Below, one piece after another: positions 55,871 to 64,000 of a DNA stretch of 64,000 bases (position 1 is its first letter; each line of letters opens with the position of its first letter). Under the pieces are notes generated by a model. The model was not told the origin of the DNA, ran no database searches, and worked only from the letters and a program-made list of their open reading frames with translations. A program made the translations under genes and the position numbers. This DNA comes from Enoplolaimus lenunculus. Lineage: Eukaryota > Nematoda > Enoplea > Enoplida > Thoracostomopsidae. The DNA lies in NCBI GenBank assembly GCA_030248215.1, contig JASANG010003057.1, positions 1 through 64,000 on the forward strand, in the 5' to 3' direction.

Positions 55871-56213
55871 AACCAATCCGGACTAAAAATCATTTACTCC
55901 AAATCCCCAAATATGGCGAAAATCAAACACTTTATTGCTGAACAGTCCAATCTGCATAACTCGCGTTCAAACTGTAGATTGAAACGCTCATATCAGCAGG
56001 CTTAAAATCTTACAAACTTAAAACAATTATTACAATACTTAATAGCAAGGCTGAGTTGACGCTAAATACCGCAGGACTTAGTCTTGTGCCGTGAGCAACA
56101 CAGAAAACTAACCCGAGATTCTGTCGCAGATTTCAACGAAAATCCAGTTGAACGCACCGTTAAACTGAACTACTCAAGAAATTTGATATTTCAAGATTTA
56201 AATATTCAACAAA

Positions 56214-56341
56214 ATGCCCGTTTATTACTGAGCGTTGCACGAACGGCAAATCAATTTGCAATCACTGCAGAAACAAGTTTTCTGGCAAAAATTGGTTGAA
56301 AATGGTTTGGACGTGGAACCTACAATTGATGGTGATAACTG
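56214..56341 (+). CDS. Possible exon with an in-frame TGA near its start
   Basis: From 56232 on a frame reads ALHERQINLQSLQKQVFWQ, then KLVENGLDVEPTIDGDNW, up to a donor CTG|gttagt. Directly upstream in the same frame lie ATG CCC GTT TAT TAC and a TGA. The exon could begin after an acceptor at tactgag instead. No family recognised. Confidence 0.18.
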
Positions 56342-56521
56342 GTTAGTTTTCACAATTACGTGTTTGCTGTAAGCACAAGAGCATTTGTTCATTTTTGAAG
56401 CGGCTTAGCAATTTTGGTCCGACTCAAGGCTCCTTTGGAAGAGGCCGTTTTTTGACGGGTGCTCCGTACTCCTGCTCTTAATACTTTTTGCCTCTCAGAC
56501 CCCTTTTCGTCTGGCACTCAA

Positions 56522-56682
56522 GCTGTAGCCAGCTCTCCTTGCTGGGAGAGGGGCTAAAAAGTTTTTCAGGAGGGGCATTCAAGCGTTTTAATGAGATACA
56601 TGCAAAATTAAAAATTTTCTAGGGAGGGGGCAAAGTTTTTCCCGGGGGGATCAACCCCACTGGCCCCTCCTTGGCTACGGGT
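56522..56682. repeat. R1 element, reversed
   Basis: CTGTAGCCAGCTCTCC to CCTCCTTGGCTACGGG inverted ends. Confidence 0.55.
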
Positions 56683-56733
56683 CCGCTGGCACTGTTCAGT
56701 ATAGAATAACAATAATGTAATGTTAAAGTATAA

Positions 56734-56952
56734 GAATGTATTGTCAAATGTATGTAGCACCTATTACCAGTTGGTGATAGGTCTTGTAACTTTCAAACCA
56801 TGGAATAGTGAGATTTGAAATTTAGCGCGTTTATTGTACTAAATTTTCTCTACTTCAGTGCAAATTACGAGATCTGCTATTGCAGCAATTCGTTAGTTTG
56901 AAAACCTATTACTAACTTGTGATAGGTGCTATACAGATTTGAGAATATGGGA
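56734..56952. mobile_element. C1 element
   Basis: GTATTGTCAAATGTATGTAG, ACCTATTACCAGTTGGTGAT and AACTTGTGATAGGTGCTAT with ATTTGAGAATATGG at the right. Confidence 0.62.
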
Positions 56953-57106
56953 CATAAAATTCAAAGTAAAAATTGAAGTATTTTATACACAAAATTTGAC
57001 ATCAAAGACTAAACCAAAATCATAACTGATCAGAGGTGGATCCAAAATTCTTTGACCAGAGGGCGTACTACACCCCCACCGCCCTGTGAATCCGCCAGTT
57101 TAAATG

Positions 57107-57480
57107 ATAAATGCAAGGTACTCTCTAAAAGCTTAAACTAAACTTGATTTAAGCTTAATGTAATCCAGTAGTATGAAACTAACATTCTAGATCAACTAAA
57201 CTAACAGGTACGTTTAAGCTTAGACTTGTTTAAAATCTTACATACTTTCAGTTTAAGCTAAACTTAACGAACTGTTAAATACGTGTAATTTCTGGGCTGC
57301 ACTTGTTACTTAAACTAAAAATAAGTTTACTTAAACTCGTGTTAAACTTAAAAACATGCTAGTTTAAGCAAAACCTAAAATTCTAGTTTAGTTAGTCCGT
57401 CCAGCCATTTAACTTTTCGTAAAACTAATATCCAAGTTTAGTTAAGCTGTATTTTAAGTTTAGGTGTTTAGAGAGTATGT
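57107..57480. repeat. AT-rich inverted repeat of GTTTAAGCT/AGCTTAAAC
   Basis: Roughly symmetric: ACTCTCTAAAAGCTTAAAC at the left and GTTTAGGTGTTTAGAGAGT at the right, so the whole stretch of about 350 bp may be one palindromic element. Confidence 0.5.
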
Positions 57481-57583
57481 ATACCGAAAATATATACCTT
57501 ATCAATTCTAAAAAAGATGTTTCAAACCGACATCAGTTTAGTCATCTTTAGAGCCTACCGGATTTGTATAGTTTTCTAAGTCG

Positions 57584-57711
57584 CTACGCTTGCTTTCTAA
57601 CACAGTCCTTAAAGTCAACGTTAATATCATGAATTGCTCGACTATGCGTTTGTTCAGAATTAAATCTGGTTTGCATCAGCGTTCTGCATGAACAACGACA
57701 ACCAGAAACGT
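57584..57711 (-). CDS. Possible terminal exon
   Basis: Acceptor ttttactaccag, then 42 codons to TAG 57584: VSGCRCSCRTLMQTRFNSEQ and AIHDINVDFKDCVRKQA. Cysteine-rich start. Length alone is not significant. Confidence 0.2.
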
Positions 57712-57869
57712 CTGGTAGTAAAATTATAAATAAATTACAAGTTTAGGTCAGCGTTTGACCCTGATCGGTTTCAAATGTCTTTTTCAGAACCAAAATAACC
57801 TATTCTTCTGAACCGTCGAAATCCAGTGATAGAAAGTTACGCTTAGGCGCTTGTGGCTAAAGGCGAGCC

Positions 57870-58056
57870 GGCCGATGTATAGAACAGGGCCGGAACAGTA
57901 GTATAAGCATATTCCTAAGCCTAAGCCTAAGCCTAAACGTATGGATGAGTCTATTCCTAAGCCTAAGTCTAAGCAAAAAAAAAATTAGTCTAAAGCTTAA
58001 ACTGACTATATTATAGCCCCTCGGAAGACGATCCGGTCCTGTTCTATTCATGGGCC
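57870..58056. mobile_element. H1 TTAGGC-bearing MITE
   Basis: GGCCGATGTATAGAACAGGG to CCTGTTCTATTCATGGGCC; flanks GGCGAGCC and GCTGAGCC match at 6 of 8. Confidence 0.85.
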
Positions 58057-58272
58057 GCTGAGCCTATGCTTCATCATGAGCTTAAGTCTAAGCTTCAGCC
58101 TATTAATCGAGTGATAATGTTTGTCAGATGCCTTTCTGTGCAAGGAAAGGTACGACCTCATAAGTCCCCTTTTGAAATTTATGTTGACACTTGCTGTATC
58201 ATAATTGTGCTGGCAAAGGCCGTGTGCGTAGATATAAGCTCACATTTAAATGAACAGCCACGATTGTGAAAC

Positions 58273-58416
58273 TTAGGGGTTCGCAAGCCATGCGTGTGGC
58301 CCAGGGTTCTGATGGCAGTTCGCTGGCTGGCGTAATTGGCTGTTGATTTTTGAATTTCGAAACTGAACCAACAAACCAAACTCGTTATTGGCGTTTTTCT
58401 TCTTCTCAATTGACTT
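58273..58416 (-). CDS. Possible terminal exon
   Basis: Acceptor gactaaccag, then 47 codons to TAA 58273: KSIEKKKNANNEFGLLVQFR, then CHQNPGPHAWLANP. A second minus frame overlaps it. Product unknown. Confidence 0.18.
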   Translation of the reverse strand, partial: KSIEKKKNANNEFGLLVQFRNSKINSQLRQPANCHQNPGPHAWLANP

Positions 58417-58808
58417 CTGGTTAGTCTATTTTAAGCTTTTCCTAAGCTTTATGGAGTATCTTCTTGGTCGAATATTGATCTGGTTCTTTTAGGCAATAAA
58501 GAAACGTCTTCAGTTGCGTGACCAAACAATAGTTCAGATTTGCGTTGCAGTTTCACCACAGCCTAATGGAACTTTTTTTCCGCTGGGTCGAGTCCATTGT
58601 ATGCTCAAACCATTATTTTATGTCGTTGGGGGTTTAAGGAATTATTATGAAAATTCGAAAATGTTATCAAAATATATTGTGTAAAATTTTTCAACTGCAA
58701 TTATCCAATGAATTTCAAGTGGGTTATAATTTTACTTAAAATCCGTAAATTTTATTAGCCAATCAGAAACCGGCGAGCAGTGGCTGGTTCAATTGTGTAA
58801 AAAAATTG

Positions 58809-59011
58809 GGCCCATGTATAGAACAGGACTGGAACAGTAGTATAAGCATATTCCTAAGCTTAAGCCTAAGCCTAAGCGTATGGATAAGCCTGTTCGTAAG
58901 CGTAAGCCTAAGCTTAAGCCTAAGCCTAAGCAAAAAAATTAGTCTAACGCTTAAACTGAGTCTATTATAGCCCCTCCGTAAAACGATCCGGCCCTGCTCT
59001 ATACATGGGCC
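58809..59011. mobile_element. H1 TTAGGC-bearing MITE, 8-bp duplication
   Basis: Flanks AAAAATTG and AAAAATTT (7 of 8). Ends GGCCCATGTATAGAACAGGA and CCTGCTCTATACATGGGCC. About eight CCTAAG units. Confidence 0.88.
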
Positions 59012-59031
59012 AAAAATTTTAACTATTAAGC

Positions 59032-59217
59032 CTATTCGAAGCCCATACACATATGTGGAGTTGCAAAAGGTATCCTTGATCCCAGCGAGCAAAATCTTCT
59101 GCCTGAACAGCCAAAGGTTTTGTCATCAATATTTCTGTTAGCAAAAACTAAATTACCGTTATCCCCGTCGAGAAATCTTCTTGTACCCTTGGTACCAATT
59201 CTTGGTTGCGGGGGCAA
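59032..59217 (-). CDS. Possible exon or gene remnant
   Basis: Reads PPQPRIGTKGTRRFLDGDNG, NLVFANRNIDDKTFGCSGRR, then FCSLGSRIPFATPHMCMG. A neighbouring frame is also open for about 35 codons, so the true frame is unclear. Not recognised. Confidence 0.2.
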   Translation of the reverse strand: MPPQPRIGTKGTRRFLDGDNGNLVFANRNIDDKTFGCSGRRFCSLGSRIPFATPHMCMGFE

Positions 59218-60340
59218 CGCCTATTAGCTATGTAATTAGTAGGGCCGGCGGAACAGCCGCACCCAAACCCCACATTTGGGGGCTCTTACCATTAAAGCGT
59301 ACCACTCCCTAACTGGTTGAAACAAACACCGCCGAAGTTTTAAAATACGTCTGGTTTCTGGCTTGCGTTACTCTCGAGTTCGGGGGGGCACGATCCTGGA
59401 GTTTTTGGGGAGCCCCTACCCCTGTCTGCTGTGGCAATGTAAAATAAGATTATTTAATCAAAATTTATAGTTCAAACTCAATACTATAGCATAGCTTATT
59501 ATGCAGTCTGTAAGCTTTAAACCGTAGTCAAATCTACACATCAGTTAACTCTGAACAAACTCACAACTGGTGCAATCATTTTTGCTCGGGTTTTGTTGAG
59601 CTTTAGGCTTCACGTTAGCCTTGAGTTCAACTCCCGTTTGGGTATTTCGCCGGCGAGGCTGCTTACAGAATACTGTTGGCCTCAGAGCAACGCGAGGATT
59701 TGATACAAACGCCGACAACAAAAGTTGAAAGTTTAATTTTAAATTTTAAAACCAAAGAATACAACCAATTTCGAATCGATTTTACGATGGTTTTAGGGTT
59801 TCGGTTGACGTAGGGACTTGCGTTTGGGGTCTTTGGAACGCCGGCATTGGGATGGTTCTTAGATGCCGTGGGGCCCATGATGTCAATTGGACTTAGAGTT
59901 TAATTTGATGACAGCATTAAACTTAGTTTGATTTTTGGGGCTCATCTTGACGGTTCAATTGAGCTTTCAGTTAATAATGAGCGCTTTTACAACGATACAA
60001 CAACCGAGCAGCGGCTTTAATTGCCCTAAAAGTAAAAGTTTTGAATAAATATTTTTAAGCTGAAATTAAGATCGTTCAAATTTGGCTTTATCTGGTTGTA
60101 TCGTTGCGATTGGATTTTAGGTTAACTCAACGTTAACCAGGACGCTGAGAATATGTTACGAAGCTTTTGTTTACAATTTAGCGAAAAGTACAGTATCGTA
60201 TGTAATGTCGAGTTGTCATTGGCTGGATTTCAGAAATCTTATTGATCTTTACCTACTAAACTATTTACTTTTAAGTTAGGCAATTGAACCTAAATATACT
60301 TGATCAATTTATCGTTTTCAAACCCGTTGCTAAGTATATA

Positions 60341-60588
60341 GGCTTAGGCTTAGGTTTAGGCTTAGGCTTAGGCTTAGGCTTAGGTTTAGGCTTAGTCTTA
60401 GGCCTAGGCTTAGGCTTAGGCTTAGGCTTAGGCTTAGGCTTAGGTTTAGGCTTAAGCTTAGGCTTAGGTTTAGGCTTAGGCTTAAGCTTAGGCTTAGTCT
60501 TAGGCTTAGGCTTAGGCTTAGGCTTAGGTTTAGGCTTAGGCTTAAGCTTAGGCTTAGACTTAGGTAGGCTTAAGCTTAGGCTTAGGCT
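60341..60588 (+). repeat. Interstitial telomere-type array (TTAGGC on plus strand)
   Basis: About 41 units of TTAGGC with scattered variants (TTAGGT, TTAAGC, TTAGTC). No H1 ends flank it. G-rich strand points to the right. Confidence 0.95.
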
Positions 60589-60599
60589 GAAGTCACTGA

Positions 60600-61440
60600 A
60601 TGTATTTGACCTACTACGCGTTAGCCAGTGGTACTAGTTTCACCCAACGCCGTTCTTAGCGCTTCGCAAGCTCTTTAGACGAGAGTGACATACGCAGGCG
60701 TGGGATTCCGAACCAAATTTCAAAATACGTAATTTTAGCAGTATATTTTTTCTTCACTATGATAAGTCTCTCACGCTAATGTTACGGGATTAGGGTAGCC
60801 TCCGTAACACATTTGGTACACCAATGAGCTCACATTGGCTTTATTGACACGGTGTAAATGGATATCCCTTCCTTTAACGGTAAAAATATCTGTCCGTTTC
60901 CGTTATATAAATGCCGAAAATTCTATCATTTGTGAGCTCAAAATTAGTTAAAAACCACATATATATCTAGTAAATTTTTATTACAAACATGTTGCAATTA
61001 TTCGATATAAAATATAAATTACGAAACTCAGCCAAAATCATCATATCAAAAATTTCGGTGCATCAGCTACTTTTTGTTTCAAATTTTACAAAACCCGATG
61101 AATATTTGCATGCCTCAATGGTGTTGGCAGAAAAATAAAACATCTTTGAAAATTTCATGCTACAATATCTGTTATCCGTTTTCGTTATTTTGATCGCTAT
61201 CCGTTTCCGCTGCCGTTTCCGTTATTTTCACTATCCGGCTACCCCCTGCTAATTCAAATTATAGTTCAATGTAGGTTCCCAACAGCCAAGAGAGCTAATT
61301 GGTCGATTTATGATACAAGTCAAAAAAATGTGGCATTTAAATATTTTTTGCAAAATGTTGTATATATTCAATTTAGTCGACACTTAAGAGTAATTACTTA
61401 GACTTTAATAATATCCTGTAACCCCCTTCTTTGATAATAT
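60600..61440. other. Intergenic stretch
   Basis: AT-rich. Contains (C)CGTTTCCGTTAT-type motifs at 60895 and 61175-61230 in the same orientation. No gene recognised. Confidence 0.35.
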
Positions 61441-61451
61441 ACCTCTGAGGC

Positions 61452-61661
61452 ATGGCACAGATCCTAGAAATATTCCAAAAAGCTGACGATAAATTCAAGG
61501 TTGCTGTTTCTGGTAATCCGCCACAGTCCGTCGTTGGTAAAATAAAAATAACAGTAACTTTCAATGATTGTATGCCCGTCAATCACGATAATTACCCAAC
61601 AAAAGCGCAAAATATCGCTAGAAATTGTAATCGTAATAATTCGGCAGTCATCCACCAATAA
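61452..61661 (+). CDS. Possible small protein
   Basis: ATG 61452 opens 69 codons: MAQILEIFQKADDKFKVAVS, then VGKIKITVTFNDCMPVNHDN. Protein-like for its first half; a second plus frame takes over from about 61615 to 61776. Could be one exon of a longer gene. Unknown. Confidence 0.2.
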   Translation: MAQILEIFQKADDKFKVAVSGNPPQSVVGKIKITVTFNDCMPVNHDNYPTKAQNIARNCNRNNSAVIHQ

Positions 61662-62368
61662 TACCCTTATTTCTCCAATACCATTGGATTTAAAATCGAC
61701 TGTGATTCGCCACATTTACCAAAATCCTGACCTTTCTCCATACAAATTCCGAATTATTAACATTTTTCAATTTTGATGATTGTAACATTCTACGTGACTA
61801 TTTTAACGTTTTTAACGGCATTCAATTGAATTCACAAATCGCTACAATACTCTTATTATAAGCACAATACTTAATGCTTAAAGAAATACTTAAGTAAGAT
61901 TTCATAAATTAGACCAATATTTCGTTACAGCAAAGTTTATAGGAAATATTTATAAATAACTGGGTCATTGCTGATTTTTGGGACCTTGTGTTTTTACTGA
62001 GTTTAGGCAATTATAGCCACAGTAATAGTAAAAAAGAAAAAATTTCGTAAAATTAATAAAAAAATAGTCTTGAACATTTTTTCCATGATAATTTTTTGTA
62101 TTTGAGTTGAAACGTTTAAGTTACTCAAATTCAAAGAATGAACAAAAAGACATTCATTACGAGCTTAATATAAAATTTAACAAAAATTCGTTTTAATTTT
62201 AAGACATTGGCTGGTTTTCTGAAATCTTACTTAAGTATTTATTTAAGTTGTGCTTGAGTAAATTACTTAAGTCGGCTGTTTAAAGAAATATTTAACTTTT
62301 CGAACAAAAACAGATAAATGTCAAACGTGAGCCACTGTTACAACACAAACAGCAATAGTTCTGCTTTA

Positions 62369-62983
62369 TGCGGGGTTCACGTTATAACTGGGGCAGCCCG
62401 CTATCAGATTCAAAAAATTGGAATTGTCTGCTATCCTGATGTGACATGTGCTGTTTGTATGGGAATATCATATGATATTCCAAATAATGTCTGCGAGTAT
62501 CATATGATATGTTTGAAAATGTCTGCAAAGTTGTGGTAAACTAGTTTGATTGTCCTGTAGAATGTCATATACCAAAATTTGAAATTTGATTTTTTCTACT
62601 TAGTAATATATTTTGGGAAAAATTCAGCGAGAAACAAAAATGTAGAAGCTAATTCAACTTTCGAAATCATTTAATGCTGCATTTTCTGACATTTTACTGT
62701 TTTATTAGCGCGCACAAATTCCATTGTCTTGCATAATATCATGATATTTAGTAGAATTTTGGAATATCATATGATATTCGCATAAAGGTCTCGCAGTATC
62801 ATATGACAAATGGCTATTTGTATGCGATGATCGCTTGAGATCAGTTATTTGTAAGTCAATGTCATGTAACATTCATATTTTGTCTACATATCCGCTATTC
62901 GGATCACACAATTTTATGTTGACGTCGAATCAACTTGGACAAAACGTGTTCCAAGCTGCCCCAGTTATAACGTGAACTCCGCA
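62369..62983. mobile_element. B1 palindromic element, TTA duplication
   Basis: TGCGGGGTTCACGTTATAAC to GTTATAACGTGAACTCCGCA, with TTA at 62366-62368 and 62984-62986. ATATCATATGATATTC hairpins inside. Confidence 0.85.
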
Positions 62984-63168
62984 TTATATTAAAGAGGCAC
63001 CATGAGTCTACAATTTTAGTTAGACCAAGGTCAGCATGCCTGAGCTTCTAATCTGTGATATGTCAAATTTTGTCAGCGACTTAAGTATTTACTTAATTTA
63101 TGCAAGCTTTTAACAAAGACAAAATGGTTAAGTAATTGCTTACCACGTACTTAAGTACTAAGTCGTAG

Positions 63169-63412
63169 TTAACCCTTTCTCACATGGATATTTTCTATTT
63201 CCCCTGAGACCTACTTTTATACTAGGATTCGAACTCCAGTGACTGGAGTGGGAGGCGTATACCATCACCACTCAGTTATAGGAGCTTGATGCTCGAACCC
63301 GAGGGGGCTCTCACGTCTTGGGGTGATTTACTACTATGTATACGTGTTGCAATTGTTAAACACGGTGCGATATATACTATATAACGTGTAACTCAATGTG
63401 AGAAGGGGTTAA
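63169..63412 (-). mobile_element. P1 TTAA-flanked MITE with tRNA-like core, inserted in S1
   Basis: TTAA at 63169-63172 and 63409-63412. Removing the insert restores GTAGTTAAGTACGG, which aligns with GTACTTAAGTAGGA of the uninterrupted S1 copy. It lacks about 50 bp present in the tandem copies. Confidence 0.92.
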
Positions 63413-63439
63413 GTACGGTTTCAGTAACCCTGCCAATAT

Positions 63440-64000
63440 TATAGATTTTGTCACAGTTTTTCATTTGTTTTCAGAAACAACGTAACAATTTGCAATCAAC
63501 TATGAATCAGTCGATGTTCATCAGCTGGTTTATTGTGCTATATTAGCACAAGAAAGTTATTTAATATATTTTCTTTTAAATTTAAACCAATTTTTGAATT
63601 CGTCACCAACTTACTTATTTTAACTTCACAGCTATTAAAATCAATTACTGTGAAACGCAGCAAACGATCTATAATCTGACATCTCTTAAAATTAAGACAA
63701 TAACACCAATAATTATTAATAGTTTCTTAAAATTTAAAAATATTTTTTTAATTTAATAATTTCTTAAATTTAACACTTAACTTTTACTAAAATTAAAAAC
63801 ATTAATTTTCTTATTTCCTAAAATTAATAACATTAATTTTCTATATTTTCTAAAATTAAAAACATTAATTTTCTTAATATTTTTAAGAAACAGAAAAAAT
63901 TGTTGCAATCTGCTCGAGTAATCTCTTAAAATCGAAACTTTAATATATCAAATTCGGTTCAATTTAACTCATTAATATTTTTAATTTTACACAAACATTC
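63440..64000. other. AT-rich window end
   Basis: From about 63690 a loose tandem of TTTTCTAAAATTAAAAACAT units appears; no gene seen. Confidence 0.5.

Larger units (their letters stand above)
62213..63432. mobile_element. S1 element carrying nested B1 and P1
   Basis: TCTTACTTAAGTATTTATTT at the left and, after the P1 insert, GTACGGTTTCAGTAACC at the right. The interior (GGCACCATGAGTCTAC, AGACCAAGGTCAGCATGCC) matches 8459-9063. Confidence 0.7.

Noticed and set aside
55628-55876. 82-codon minus frame of M and L runs
   Set aside because: Microsatellite translation.
1-64000. LTR, retroviral, Polinton or LINE sequences
   Set aside because: Looked for long direct repeats with TG...CA ends, reverse-transcriptase or capsid-like motifs and poly(A)-tailed copies; none recognised.
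1-64000. Autonomous transposase genes
   Set aside because: No DDE-type or hAT, Harbinger or piggyBac protein motifs were seen in any open frame; all elements appear non-autonomous.

Overview
The window reads as nuclear DNA of an invertebrate with intron-containing genes, AT-rich and packed with short non-autonomous DNA transposons (MITEs). Two signals point to a nematode or close relative. First, TTAGGC, the nematode telomere repeat, occurs in long arrays and inside one MITE family. Second, a Cys-loop receptor gene has the divergent pore typical of nematode LGC channels. This placement is an inference; no rRNA or mitochondrial marker is available to fix it.

Two genes are well supported, both on the minus strand. 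A Cys-loop ligand-gated ion channel (291-3043) shows the Cys-loop, M1-M2 and M3-M4 exons; its N-terminal exons are not securely found. MED6, the Mediator head subunit (18675-21446), can be read completely: seven exons with phase-compatible splice sites give 335 residues. A third, fairly good plus-strand gene (25522-26681) encodes a secreted cysteine-rich peptide precursor with an RRRR site. The other coding calls are single exons or short open frames without recognised homology. In DNA this AT-rich, frames of 40-70 codons are common by chance, so they carry low confidence.

Most of the rest is transposon-derived. Families recognised by comparing copies within the window are: T1, a CTGAGTT-rich TA-flanked MITE (about 15 copies); T2, a near-perfect palindrome full of TGAGTCA (5 copies); H1, a MITE with 8-bp target duplications that carries TTAGGC repeats inside (about 19 copies); H2, a hAT-type MITE starting CAGGG (about 7); P1, a TTAA-flanked piggyBac-like MITE with a tRNA-like core (8 units, three in tandem); B1, a Harbinger-like palindrome with 3-bp duplications (4); M1, a TA element (3); and S1, C1, R1, G1, V1 and W1, less well classified inverted-repeat elements. 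Several are nested, and empty-site comparison within the window confirms insertion of P1 at TTAA and of B1 at TWA.

Layout: 0-9.1 kb holds the channel gene and T1/S1/C1 repeats; 9-18 kb holds repeats, a CGTC minisatellite and an unusual GC-richer island; 18.7-21.4 kb is MED6; 22-32 kb holds the secreted-peptide gene, possible small genes and nested MITEs; 32-46 kb is repeats including a 55-bp satellite; 46.5-60.6 kb is bracketed by two outward-facing TTAGGC arrays and contains a tandem P1 triplet and microsatellites; 61-64 kb holds an S1 element carrying B1 and P1 insertions, then AT-rich DNA. I saw no LTR, viral or capsid-bearing element, no LINE reverse transcriptase and no recognisable transposase.
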